Part shown: positions 1-8,491 of the stretch, in pieces
Numbering within the stretch: the stretch's first letter is position 1
Layout of the letters: every line of letters begins with the position of its first letter
Assembly (NCBI GenBank): GCA_032718475.1
Contig: JAUCBJ010000565.1
Span: 1 to 32,621, forward strand
Source of the DNA: Nemertoderma westbladi
Taxonomy: Eukaryota; Xenacoelomorpha; Nemertodermatida; Nemertodermatidae
Direction of reading: 5' to 3'
Length of the DNA: 32,621 bases
Program-made: the position numbers and the translations under genes
Notes under the pieces: model-generated
What the model saw: only the letters and a program-made list of their open reading frames with translations
Told to the model about the DNA's origin: nothing
The model's database searches: none

Positions 1-1702
1 GTAAAGTTTTAATTAACTAAAAATTAACTTGAATATGGTTAAGATTTAATTAACTTAAAGTTATATAACTTGTATATGGTTAAGTTTTAATTACATCTAA
101 GTTAACTTGAATATGGTTAAGTTTTATTTAAATATAAGTTAACTTGTATGTGGTAAAGTTTTAATTAACTAAAAATTTACTTGAATATGGTTAAGTTTTA
201 TTTAAATATAAGTTAACTTGTATGTGGTAAAGTTTTAATTAACTAAAAATTAACTTGAATATGGTTAAGATTTAATTAACTTAAAGTTATATAACTTGTA
301 TATGGTTAAGTTTTAATTACATCTAAGTTAACTTGAATATGGTTAAGATTTAATTAACTAAAAGTTATATAACTTGTATATGGTTAAGTTTTAATTACAT
401 CTAAGTTAACTTGAATATGGTTAAGTTTTATTTAAATATAAGTTAACTTGTATGTGGTAAAGTTTTAATTAACTAAAAATTTACTTGAATATGGTTAAGT
501 TTTATTTAAATATAAGTTAACTTGTATGTGGTAAAGTTTTAATTAACTAAAAATTAACTTGAATATGGTTAAGATTTAATTAACTTAAAGTTATATAACT
601 TGTATATGGTTAAGTTTTAATTACATCTAAGTTAACTTGAATATGGTTAAGATTTAATTAACTAAAAGTTATATAACTTGTATATGGTTAAGTTTTAATT
701 ACATCTAAGTTAACTTGAATATGGTTAAGTTTTATTTAAATATAAGTTAACTTGTATGTGGTAAAGTTTTAATTAACTAAAAATTTACTTGAATATGGTT
801 AAGTTTTATTTAAATATAAGTTAACTTGTATGTGGTAAAGTTTTAATTAACTAAAAATTAACTTGAATATGGTTAAGATTTAATTAACTTAAAGTTATAT
901 AACTTGTATATGGTTAAGTTTTAATTACATCTAAGTTAACTTGAATATGGTTAAGTTTTATTTAAATATAAGTTAACTTGTATGTGGTAAAGTTTTAATT
1001 AACTAAAAATTTACTTGAATATGGTTAAGTTTTATTTAAATATAAGTTAACTTGTATGTGGTAAAGTTTTAATTAACTAAAAATTAACTTGAATATGGTT
1101 AAGTTTTATTTAAATATAAGTTAACTTGTATGTGGTAAAGTTTTAATTAACTAAAAATTAACTTGAATATGGTTAAGTTTTATTTAAATACAGTATAAGT
1201 TAACTTGTATGTGGTAAAGTTTTAATTAACTAAAAATTAACTTGAATATGGTTAAGTTTTATTTAAATACAGTATACGTTAACTTGTATGTGGTAAAGTT
1301 TTAATTAACTAAAAATTAACTTGAATATGGTTAAGTTTTATTTAAATACAGTATATATACGTTAACTTGTATGACTGTATGTGGTAAAGTTTTAATTACA
1401 TATAAGTTAACTTGAATATGGTTAAGTTTTATTTAAATACAGTATATGTTAACTTGTATGACTGTATGTATGTGGTAAAGTTTTAATTACATATAAGTTA
1501 ACTTGAATATGGTTAAGTTTTATTTAAATATAAGTTAACTTCAATGTGGTAAAGTTTTAATTAACTAAAAGTTATATAACTTGTATATGGTTAAGTTTTA
1601 ATTACATATAAGTTAAACTTGAATTTGGTTAAGTTTTATTTGAATAAGTTAACGTGAATATGGTTAAGATTTTTAATTAAATATAAGTTAACTTGTGGTT
1701 AA
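1..1702. repeat. AT-rich minisatellite with 304-bp higher-order period
   Basis: Tandem array of related 37-41-bp monomers, each starting GTTAAG or GTAAAG and ending in a TATG or TGTG word. At least four monomer types can be told apart. They recur in a fixed order, so the same monomer starts at 227, 531 and 835, giving an exact 304-bp higher-order period. The first block (1 to 227) is 226 bp, which is 304 minus one 78-bp two-monomer unit. From about 1180 the monomers gain short CAGTATA and TGACTGTATG insertions and become irregular. The array decays by about 1702 and continues past the left window edge. No coding potential is seen. Confidence 0.95.
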
Positions 1703-1823
1703 GTAAAGTGTATGTATGCTGCAACTACTGAATGAACGGCTCCAATTTAAGTAATAATATTTTATTTATTCAGTAATAATAAGAAATAGTGGACATTACA
1801 AAACTAAGCATAGCTAAATGGGT

Positions 1824-1833
1824 TTTATTTATT
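1824..1833 (-). other. Candidate poly(A) signals for the RIIAD1-like gene
   Basis: Two overlapping TTTATT words on the plus strand read AATAAA on the minus strand, about 80-90 nt downstream of the minus-strand stop at 1913. More TTTATT words lie near 1757-1770. Placement fits a short 3' UTR, but the region is AT-rich and chance matches are likely. Confidence 0.45.
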
Positions 1834-1912
1834 CTAAAAATGACAAACTGCACATCCAATAACTGCAAAGCTGTGGTTAAACAAAATGGCAATAAAACAC
1901 ATGAATTATGAA

Positions 1913-2272
1913 TTAAAACAGCGTCGCCTGTTGTTCTCGAGCATTACGACTTCGCTCCAGAACCTCCGCCTTGCCGAAATACTCCCCGGCGAACTTAGTT
2001 ACATTGTCTGGCCTAGCCAATAGAACAGCGTGTAGGTAGTCATCCAGTAGCCATTGTATCTCCGGGTGGTCCCGTAAATACCGCTCGTTATCTATACGAG
2101 TGACGCCCTTATACTCGTTCAGATAAGCTTGCTGTCTCTCATTGAGAGCTCCGCGGTCGTACTCTTGCATCCCCAGTGGGGGGTTGTGAAGGGGAACTTG
2201 ATGGCGAGGCTGTCTGTTGTTGTTCATTTTAGACTCGTTAGTTTTTTCGGAACACTCTGAGTCGTCTGACAT
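1913..2272 (-). CDS. RIIAD1: RIIa domain-containing protein 1-like (RIIAD1)
   Basis: A complete 119-residue open frame on the minus strand. Residues 64-99 match the RIIa/DPY30-type dimerisation-docking pattern: a YLRDHPEI start, a hydrophobic helix with LL and YL, then RPDN and a FAGEYF ending. Proteins of this kind form a helical dimer that binds amphipathic helices of partners, often in cilia and sperm flagella; that role is known for the wider family and is inferred here. Residues 1-40 are a polar, low-complexity extension, making it longer than the roughly 90-residue vertebrate proteins. The start at 2272 is well placed, because an in-frame TAA lies five codons upstream (2285-2287). No intron interrupts the frame, so it could be a genuine single-exon gene or an intact retrocopy. 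It lies antisense and immediately upstream of the first visible SLC10 exon. Confidence 0.85.
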   Translation of the reverse strand: MSDDSECSEKTNESKMNNNRQPRHQVPLHNPPLGMQEYDRGALNERQQAYLNEYKGVTRIDNERYLRDHPEIQWLLDDYLHAVLLARPDNVTKFAGEYFGKAEVLERSRNAREQQATLF

Positions 2273-2588
2273 GGCTTGCGAATTTTAACTAGTTTTAAAC
2301 ACTTGTAATATACCTGACATCTGGTACCGCTCAACCGGTGTTGTAGAATAATTACAGTAAGCGAGATTATATCCAAAATACAGAAAAAATTTCCGCAAAA
2401 TATTTTATCTTCACTTGTAAAGCATGAATACTGTTGTAGCAGACAGGGAAACACCAGTACCGGTACAGGGAGTAGGCCTACTCTACAACTGTGCCGAATT
2501 ACTGATTACTGTGCACAACTGTTAGTTGACGTTAGGTGCCTAGCAACCGAGTCAACATATTTATTATTTCTTTCAATTTATTTTCTAG
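2273..2588. other. Spacer between the RIIAD1-like start and the first SLC10 exon
   Basis: Noncoding sequence of 316 bp. It should contain the promoter or 5' UTR of the minus-strand gene and the end of an SLC10 intron, including the acceptor TTTTCTAG at 2581-2588. It carries the dispersed palindromes GTACCGGTAC (near 2458-2467) and GTAGGCCTAC (near 2471-2480). I found no upstream SLC10 exon and no convincing core promoter. Confidence 0.5.
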
Positions 2589-2806
2589 GAACAATGCCAA
2601 TGAATATCGCTATTTATTCGCAATGGTTGTTTGTTGATGACTATAATGGGACCAATAATGTTATTCTCAAAGGACAATATTACCTCAACATGTCTCTCAC
2701 TTTATTATTTGTAACTTCATCATGTTTAGCTGGAATGCTACTTAAATATAAATTCCCTCGCAAAATGAAGAAGATCATAATATATTTTAAACCATTTGTA
2801 TTTTTT
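2589..2806 (+). CDS. SLC10A-like: SLC10-family Na+/bile-acid-type cotransporter, first visible exon (residues 1-73 of the visible part)
   Basis: Internal exon between a TTTTCTAG acceptor and a GTAAGT donor at 2807. It starts by completing a split glycine codon (entry phase 1) and ends in phase 0. It encodes GTMPMNIAIYSQ, which matches the conserved Gly-Met-Met-Pro-Leu turn of SLC10 transporters after the fourth helix. Next come an extracellular-type loop with two NGT or NMS sequons, a hydrophobic helix (about residues 34-50), a basic KYKFPRKMKK loop equivalent to the family's HKWP-type loop, and the start of the next helix. Reading past the donor stays open to 2947, so retention would add a non-homologous tail. 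The N-terminal exons with the first helices are missing and should lie left of the window. The paralogue cannot be resolved. Confidence 0.8.
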
Positions 2807-2869
2807 GTAAGTTTTGCTAAGTTATATTGGCTAATCTGGTTTTTTTGTATACAGCATCTTCATTATTTC

Positions 2870-2919
2870 ACAGTAGGCCTACATTTTTTCACTGCAGGCT
2901 ATTACACAGTAGGCCTATT
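2870..2919. repeat. Degenerate 16-bp unit copies upstream of retroelement copy 1
   Basis: Two to three imperfect copies of the CACAGTAGGCCTATT-type word lie directly before the first RT codons. The same unit forms a 12-copy array just after the element (4818-5009). The copies before the element include the diverged CACTGCAGGCTATTA form. Confidence 0.6.
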
Positions 2920-3513
2920 GCAAAGCTATACAATAGAATTCTATTAAATCGCATCAGGGATCCCATTGAGAGACTGCTCCGTGAAAATCAGAATGGGTTC
3001 CGTAAAGGTCGTGGGACCATGGAGCCCATTTTGGCACTTAGAAGGATAATTGAAGAGTTATCAAAAATGAAAGACAGGCATCTGGCTGTTATCTTTGTTG
3101 ACTTCTTCAAGGCCTTTGATTCAGTCTCTCGCTCACGTATGTTCAGCATACTTTCATTATATGGGATTCCTGATGAAATTATTGCAGCAATCAGATCAGT
3201 ATACGATGGTTCGACAACATTTGTGTCTACTGTTGACGGTGACACAGAACCATTTGAAGTGTTATGGGGCGTCCTCCAGGGAGACACACTTGCACCATTC
3301 TTGTTCATAATTGTTGTTGACTATGTTCTACGCATGTCCTTAGATCATCATAATGATGATGGGGTGATGATAACTCCACCTACTGGCTCCAGAAGTCGAG
3401 GAAATCCTGCCAAGTACCTAACAGATCTAGAATTTGCTGATGACTTAGGAGTACTCTCAGAATCACTAGAGGGAACCCAACAGCTCCTCAGCTCATTAGA
3501 ACATGCTGCATAT
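2917..3513 (+). pseudogene. Reverse transcriptase, N-terminal two-thirds (copy 1)
   Basis: Frame encodes the finger and palm motifs of a non-LTR RT. NQNGFRKGRGT is the typical entry motif. VDFFKAFDSV (catalytic Asp codon at 3100) is motif A. GVLQGDTLAPFLF is motif B. FADD at 3433-3444 is motif C, with both aspartates intact and the first position changed from the more usual tyrosine to phenylalanine. The frame then runs into the LTR at 3514 and stops a few codons later. It lacks its upstream endonuclease and cannot be functional alone. Confidence 0.85.
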
Positions 3514-4069
3514 TGTTAGCTTATCCAATTCCGCTAACACAAACCCATAAAGTCAACCGTTAAGCAATATTGGGGGCCACGAGATTGGGCAACCAATAAC
3601 TCGTGTCACCCCAACAAAGTGGGAAGGAGAAACACACAATAGGGGTCAGGGGCCATACCCCTGACAGAGAGAGAATAGCAAGGGCGAAGGGAAGCACTTC
3701 AGAGGGGGGCAAAGGGTGACAAGTAGGATATTAGCCAATGGGGGGGGGGAGGCATCGGCTGAGTAGTGATTATATGGCCAACCGTGCAATATATATTACC
3801 GGTCGATGCAACATTCATTCAGTTTGCTCAGTCAGTTCAGTAGGGTGGAGCGGTGACTTCTATCACCGTCCGCTACCGCCATCACATGTAATACTTATCT
3901 ACCGGTAACCGTGTCATCCATTCAACTGTGCTATATCAACTATATTATACCTTTATACATATTACCGAACATCAGAACTCTTAACGAACCTTTTCATATA
4001 CACGGCGGGGACGCGTAGATAGAAAACCCAAACGGATAAATCGGGATCCGTAGATCCCGTCACACATCT
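3509..4069. other. Target-site duplications around solo LTR 1
   Basis: CATAT at 3509-3513 and CATCT at 4065-4069 flank the LTR. They differ at one base. The downstream copy fits the uninterrupted RT reading frame, so the upstream copy probably acquired the change. The duplication size of 5 bp fits integration by an LTR-retrotransposon integrase. Confidence 0.7.
3514..4064 (+). mobile_element. Solo LTR 1 (551 bp), TG..CA termini
   Basis: The segment begins TGTTAGC and ends CCCGTCACA, the TG..CA ends of a long terminal repeat. It sits exactly between two RT codons and is flanked by 5-bp near-identical target duplications. A plausible U3/R promoter is visible: an ATATATATTA TATA-like box near 3788-3798, followed about 40 bp later by TCAGTTCAGT, an initiator-like word. 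No internal gag-pol region is present, so this is a solo LTR left by LTR-LTR recombination. A homologous LTR in the opposite orientation lies at 11129-11702. Superfamily (Gypsy, BEL or other) is not determinable from the LTR alone. Confidence 0.8.
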
Positions 4070-4768
4070 AGTGTTGGTCTTTTTATTAACTCCAGAAAGA
4101 CCAAAATTTTGACAGTTAACTTTGAAAGTCCTCAGCAAGTCTCTGATCGGATGAGCATAAGCTCAAAAGATGGTATGCTTGAGCATGTGGATGACTTCTG
4201 TTACCTGGGATCATGGATCCGGAAGTCAGGTGAGGACCTTCGAATACGTAAGGGAAAGGCATGGGCAGCCTTGAATAGGCTTTCCAGGATTTGGAAGTCA
4301 CCGAGAATTAATCGGAAACTTAAGGTCCGGTTATTTAGTGCAGCAGTAGTTCTAGTACTCCTCTATGGGAGTCCATGCTGGGCTCTAACTGCTGAGGACA
4401 CCAAATCTCTGGATGGCACATTCACAAGAATGCTACGCCGGGTTCATTGTGTCAAGTACAATGCACACATCTCCAGCCAGACTCTATATAACATTGGAGG
4501 TGTCTCATTAGTTCCCCCAAGCTTGACACTAGAACAACATCGCCTCCGCTTTGCAGGACATTTCTTTCGCCGTGAGGACCAGCCAGTGCATAATCTTGTA
4601 CTTTGGCACCCTCATGGAGTGAATGAGCATGGTGGACAGCCCATGACTTTCTTGAGACGCATCTTAAAGGACACTGGCCTTGAAGATGCGGATGATCTAG
4701 CAAATGTCATGGGTGATAGGGAGTTGTGGCGGTGCAATTTTGTCGATAAGCCGGCACAGCATTCTTAA
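4065..4768 (+). pseudogene. Reverse transcriptase, C-terminal part (copy 1)
   Basis: Resumes the RT in frame right after the LTR target duplication with SSVGLFINSRKTK, the expected GL-x-IN-x-x-KTK block after the FADD motif. It is followed by YLGSWI, the LLYGSPCW block of the thumb, a FTRMLR motif, LRFAGHFFRR and a C-terminal tail ending KPAQHS and a stop at 4768. This C-terminal arrangement recurs in many invertebrate non-LTR retrotransposons. Copies 2 and 3 match this region closely at the DNA level. The frame is intact here, which suggests a fairly young insertion. Confidence 0.85.
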
Positions 4769-4817
4769 AAATGCAGCTACAATGCAGCATGCCGATCCTA
4801 GTAGTAGTAGGTCTATT

Positions 4818-5009
4818 ACACAGTAGGCCTATTACACAGTAGGCCTATTGCACAGTAGGCCTATTACACAGTAGGCCTATTACACAGTAGGCCTATTACA
4901 CACTAGGCCTATTACACAATAGGCATATTACACAGTAGGCCTATTACACAGTAGGCCTATTACACAGTAGGCCTATTACACAGTAGGCCTATTACACAGT
5001 AGGCATATA
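4818..5009. repeat. 16-bp tandem repeat, 12 copies
   Basis: Exact 16-bp period with the unit ACACAGTAGGCCTATT, 12 copies over 192 bp. Variants carry single changes such as CACTAGG or ATAGGCATATT. The core TAGGCCTA is an 8-bp palindrome that is also dispersed singly elsewhere in the window. It starts immediately after the TAG tail of retroelement copy 1. Confidence 0.95.
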
Positions 5010-5972
5010 CTTTTAAACTTAACCTTAAACGTTAAAGTAATGAAGGACGTAGGCCTACCGTTATAGAAAGTATTAATTTTCATACAAAATCGTTGATTTA
5101 TACATAAACTACCCAATAATATTTTCTCAAATTCAGTGTACAGAAATAGACAAGCCGTTCCGTACAGGAATATTGATCCGTGAATAACCAATCAGCTCAC
5201 GGATCAATATTCCTGTTTTCATACAGGAATTGTTGATCCATTCAGAAGGAGTTGTCCCCCACTTAAAATTACTATCAAAGGAGCAGGTTAGTAAAGGAGC
5301 AGGTTACAGAGGCGTGTTGAGGGAACCAAAACAATAAACGAAAGTTAACACATGTTACAATATTATGCATGTCTTTATAATTGGGTCTTGAGTCTTTGGA
5401 AATATCAAAAATTCCTGTATAAAACAGCTGATTGAGTGAGTGAGCTCTCAAAAATAGTTAATTTGGACATAAACTTAACAATATACAGTAACTCTTAAAA
5501 GTGTCGCCTGAACCACTCTGCCGTGCAACGTGAAAAGACCGCAAGTCACAAAAAGTCATTTCGAGTGAAACGCAAATTACTGTTTGCCTTCAGAGTGTTG
5601 GTTTAAAATGTCCGTAAACTACTAATTCTTTATAACCCTACGCAATTGGGGGTGGGAAATTTTTCTATGTGATTATTGCTCGCTTTCCATTAATATTTTG
5701 ACTTTAGGGTTATTTTTTGTACTTACGGTGTTTTAGCATTGTACAACCTGTATGTAAATACATTCGATACAATGCAAAAACAAATTTCACAATGACAAAA
5801 CACTGCACGTCTCTTTCCGAGAAAATTGTCTTCAAAGTTTAAATCTTCCCGCTCAAAACTGTCTGTCTTGGGTCTGGTTGGTTAATAATATCTGGCACAT
5901 CACAGAGCTATGGTTTTTGAAGTCCGAAATTTAATTTCCAATGTCAATTATTATGTCTAGTCTGTCTGACTA
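5010..5972. other. Intronic AT-rich sequence without recognised genes
   Basis: Apart from the hairpin at 5164-5216 I see only minor structure. A 15-16-bp direct repeat around AAAGGAGCAGGTTA lies at about 5278-5308, and the word ACCGCAAGTCA at about 5539 recurs at about 6570 and 6632. No reading frame with recognisable similarity is present. Confidence 0.5.
5164..5216. repeat. Perfect 20-bp inverted repeat (hairpin) with 13-nt loop
   Basis: Arms 5164-5183 and 5197-5216 are exact reverse complements, built around ACAGGAATATTGATCC. A third, diverged copy of the arm (ACAGGAATTGTTGATCC) lies at about 5223-5239 on the plus strand. The structure could be a tiny MITE or a recombination product. There is no sign of a microRNA gene beyond the hairpin itself. 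Confidence 0.85.
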
Positions 5973-6223
5973 GGCGAGGAAGGCGGGGTAGCTCAGTTGG
6001 TTGAGCGCCGGGCCTGCAATCTATTGGTTGTAGGTTCAGCCCCACCAGGGTCCACTCAGCCTTTCATCCACTGGGGTCGATAAAATGAGTACCAGTTAAA
6101 ATAACTGGGAGCAAATCTTGGGATAGGAGAAGCGCCCACCCCTACCCTCGGGGTAGCAGCTATCGAAAGAGGAGGTCGCCTTCGGCTTCGGCCGACTGTT
6201 TTTTTTTTTTTGCTGTCTGACTA
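5962..6223. other. 11-bp target-site duplications of the SINE
   Basis: CTGTCTGACTA occurs at 5962-5972 and again at 6213-6223, directly flanking the SINE. Length and position are typical of LINE-mediated target-primed insertion. They set the element limits at 5973 and 6212. Confidence 0.85.
5973..6212 (+). mobile_element. tRNA-derived SINE, about 240 bp, intact ends
   Basis: The head has a Pol III A box, TAGCTCAGTTGG (5989-6000), and a B box, GGTTCAGCCCC (6033-6043), spaced as in a tRNA gene. A body follows containing CCTTTCATCC and GGGGTCGATAAAATGAGTACC, the type of conserved central segment seen in several invertebrate SINEs. The element ends in a run of about 12 T, which may act as a Pol III terminator or tail. 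The 11-bp duplications on both sides show transposition as a unit. It is not a functional tRNA gene, as the cloverleaf is degenerate. Confidence 0.85.
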
Positions 6224-6696
6224 TTGGTCTGGCTCTGGCTGTCTGTCTAAACTTACTGTACATTTTGATGGTAAGACCGGCAGGCATGGCCAGACAGTGA
6301 TGATAAACTCGATAAATAAAAGCGATCTCGCTTAAAGCACTTAAGAAGGAATTATCATACTAAATAGTTGGGTAGGGTGGGTTCATCTCAGGTGACTAAT
6401 GGAATTATTAACAACAGTTAAATTACAAGGGCTTCTTCAGCCATCAGGACTTCTTCGGATAATTAATGAAAATGCATACAAACAGATCTCGCCAAGACAT
6501 GTTCACAAATGAAATCCTCATTTAATTCTGCTCTAATTCCGTAGCGTACAGACATGAGGATAAAACACCGCAAGTCATTGGTTGAAATTTCAATTTTGAA
6601 TTTCGCGCCTTTTCTGCAAAATAGTAAAAACCGCAAGTCAAAAGACGCAAATTTCAATAAAACCGTATGTCCGTTTTCTTATTATCTATGCAATGA
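6224..6696. other. Intronic spacer with recurring ACCGCAAGTCA words
   Basis: AT-rich sequence without a recognisable frame. The word ACCGCAAGTCA occurs at about 6570 and 6632. Related copies lie at about 5539 and 8819, the last interrupted by the adjacent element. A CGCAAATT-type word follows some copies, so these may be remnants of a short dispersed repeat. Confidence 0.5.
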
Positions 6697-6706
6697 CAAA
6701 AAACCG

Positions 6707-7046
6707 GGATAATACTGTACACAATCTGGACCGAACTGAACCGAACTGGATCGAAAGAGTGGCGAACTGGACCGAACTGGACCGCCAAATAAAATATAAT
6801 ATAAAAACAACCATCCATGCAAACAGGTGAAAATTAATATTGAATTTCAATTGGTCTTTTCATACATTATAAATTTAGTTGCTTATAAGATGTCGCTAAA
6901 TTAAGATTATTTACTTCACATAAAACACTGCTGTACTGCTTTTACCAGTAGGCCTACCAGTAGCAGGTATCTGGGTTTATAGTGTTTATAGGTTGCAGTA
7001 TTTTGCGTACCGGTAGTTGTATTCAATGCAGCAATGAATGACAGTA
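6707..7046 (+). repeat. Left inverted-repeat arm
   Basis: Begins GGATAATACTGTAC and contains four GGACCGAACT-type words at about 6729-6783. It also includes palindromic TAGGCCTA and TACCGGTA words that pair with the right arm. Similarity to the right arm fades after GCAGCAATGAA near 7038. Confidence 0.8.
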
Positions 7047-7271
7047 CCGGAAGCCAGAGTACACACGGTAAATTCGTTAAATATGTACCGGTAATGTAAT
7101 TCATTAAATTGAAATGTAGGCTACCGGTAAATAAATAAATATTGCATATAATAAATTTAAATAAATAAATACAGAAATAGTAGTGCCAGATTTCTGGCGT
7201 TTGTTAAAAACACTGAACAGCAACAGCGGAACGATGCCGATCAGCCGATCCGGACTGCCGGATCAAAAAGA

Positions 7272-7416
7272 GGGCGACGGAGTCTATTAAATGGAAACGC
7301 TGTATCGATCGCGACCCGGGACGATGGCGGCGGAGTCTATTAAACCCGGGACGGTGACGGCGGGCTGGCGGAGCCTATTAAACCCGTAACGATGACGACG
7401 GAGTTTATTAAACCCG
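7272..7416. repeat. Short GC-rich degenerate repeats inside the long-TIR element
   Basis: Four copies of a unit ending GGAGTCTATTAAACCCG occur, with the GAGTCTATTAA word at 7280, 7333, 7371 (GAGCCTATTAA) and 7401 (GAGTTTATTAA). Spacing is irregular at 53, 38 and 30 bp. The GACGGCGG and GACGATG parts are GC- and CpG-rich against an AT-rich background. Confidence 0.7.
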
Positions 7417-7916
7417 TATAAAGTAGTATTAAGCGGCTCTCTAGTTACGTAATAAATATTCGAAAACAGTAAACTATTTACGGCGAGTAAAATAACTTTT
7501 TTTGAAGGAGATTTGTAGATTACACTCAGTGTGTTCATTAAACTCAGATTTTACTATTTAACATACAAAATTATTACTATTAAACATAAAATAAAAACAA
7601 CCGTTAAAATGTAACAATCAAAGGCAATACAATATTAAAGCACGAACAATCAAATTTAAATTATTTAATAATTAATTAATTATACACAATAAATTCAATA
7701 AACCCTCCTTCACTTCACTCAATTCGGATTGTGCCTTAAGGTAAGCGTTAATTGTCGACTATAGTAATGTCGACTTCCTCAAATTCTGAGTTACACGACA
7801 TACAAATATGTCATGTCAAAGTCGAGGGAAATTACGATAAGAATAAGTACCGGTACTTTCTTGTCCGATCTATTGTAAATTTATAATCTGCAATCTACCT
7901 CCTACACAGTAATTAA

Positions 7917-8490
7917 TTAGATAGGTTCCACCAGCAGGCAGCAGACACTGATTGATTCTTTGAGAAAGCTGAAAGCGTGCAGTGCCAGCGTTATATTAAC
8001 AGATTCAACGGCTTCTTCCAATGGAGACACGAGACACCAACAACCAATAACCGAAAGTAACGGACCGATAATTTCTTCTTGCATGATTGCCGACGACCCA
8101 TTGCCCATCCACCCCGACCTGCCGACCGAGCTCTCGGTACGGGTATCCCCGCCAAAAACAACCAAGTCTCTATCCGCCTCGAGAAAACGAGAAACTCGAT
8201 CGACCCAATTCGATTTAGGGCCTATCGAATTGGAATTGGACTCCCACTTTCGCGCCGCAAAGAATGTAATCCTGTCATCTGGTGCGATACACGTTGTCAG
8301 ACGCAGCCGTTCAGCCCTCCCCCAAGGCGATCCGGTCCGCCGCTAAACCCAGATCGCATCGCATTCCTCGTCGACGTCGACATAAGTCTGACTCTTCCCG
8401 CCGCACTCCGTGCTCGGAGTATGGAGTAAGAAACTCGGCAGCGGCCCGCATTACGATCCGACTGACCCCGTGTAGAAAATATAATCAAAC
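7917..8490. other. GC-rich segment in the element core, possible captured sequence
   Basis: This stretch is clearly richer in G, C and CpG than its surroundings and carries overlapping open frames of 63-128 codons in several frames on both strands. The longest plus-strand frame (7960-8346, 128 codons) begins near QQTLIDSLRKL and contains ITESNGP and MIADDPLPI. These faintly recall the BED/hAT N-terminal pattern ITESI..MIA.D..P, but no catalytic motif follows and the match is weak. I treat it as possible captured or decayed coding DNA, not as a gene. Confidence 0.3.
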
Positions 8491-8491
8491 A

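Larger units (their letters stand above)
2914..4811 (+). mobile_element. Non-LTR retrotransposon copy 1, 5'-truncated, split by a solo LTR
   Basis: The copy starts inside the reverse transcriptase domain, so the 5' UTR, any ORF1 and the endonuclease are absent. It ends about 30 bp after the stop with CCGATCC followed by a short TAG-triplet tail, typical of non-LTR elements that end in a simple repeat. A 551-bp LTR interrupts it at 3514-4064. Copies 2 (10973 onward) and 3 (12758-13084, reversed) share the same C-terminal region and 3' end, so this is a multi-copy family here. I cannot place it firmly in a clade such as RTE, CR1 or Nimb. Confidence 0.85.

Noticed and set aside
2224-2454. Minus-strand open frame of 76 codons overlapping the RIIAD1-like start region
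   Set aside because: It is in a different frame from the RIIAD1-like gene and has no recognisable domain or codon pattern.
3514-4064. Intron inside the reverse transcriptase
   Set aside because: The boundaries are TG..CA with 5-bp target duplications instead of GT..AG, and a homologous unit occurs at a different site in copy 2.
5981-6053. Functional tRNA gene
   Set aside because: A and B boxes are present, but stem pairing is poor, a SINE body follows and 11-bp target duplications enclose the whole unit.
7960-8346. A 128-codon protein gene in the long-TIR element
   Set aside because: It overlaps several other open frames in a GC-rich stretch, has no recognised domain beyond a faint hAT-like word, and lacks a start or splice context.
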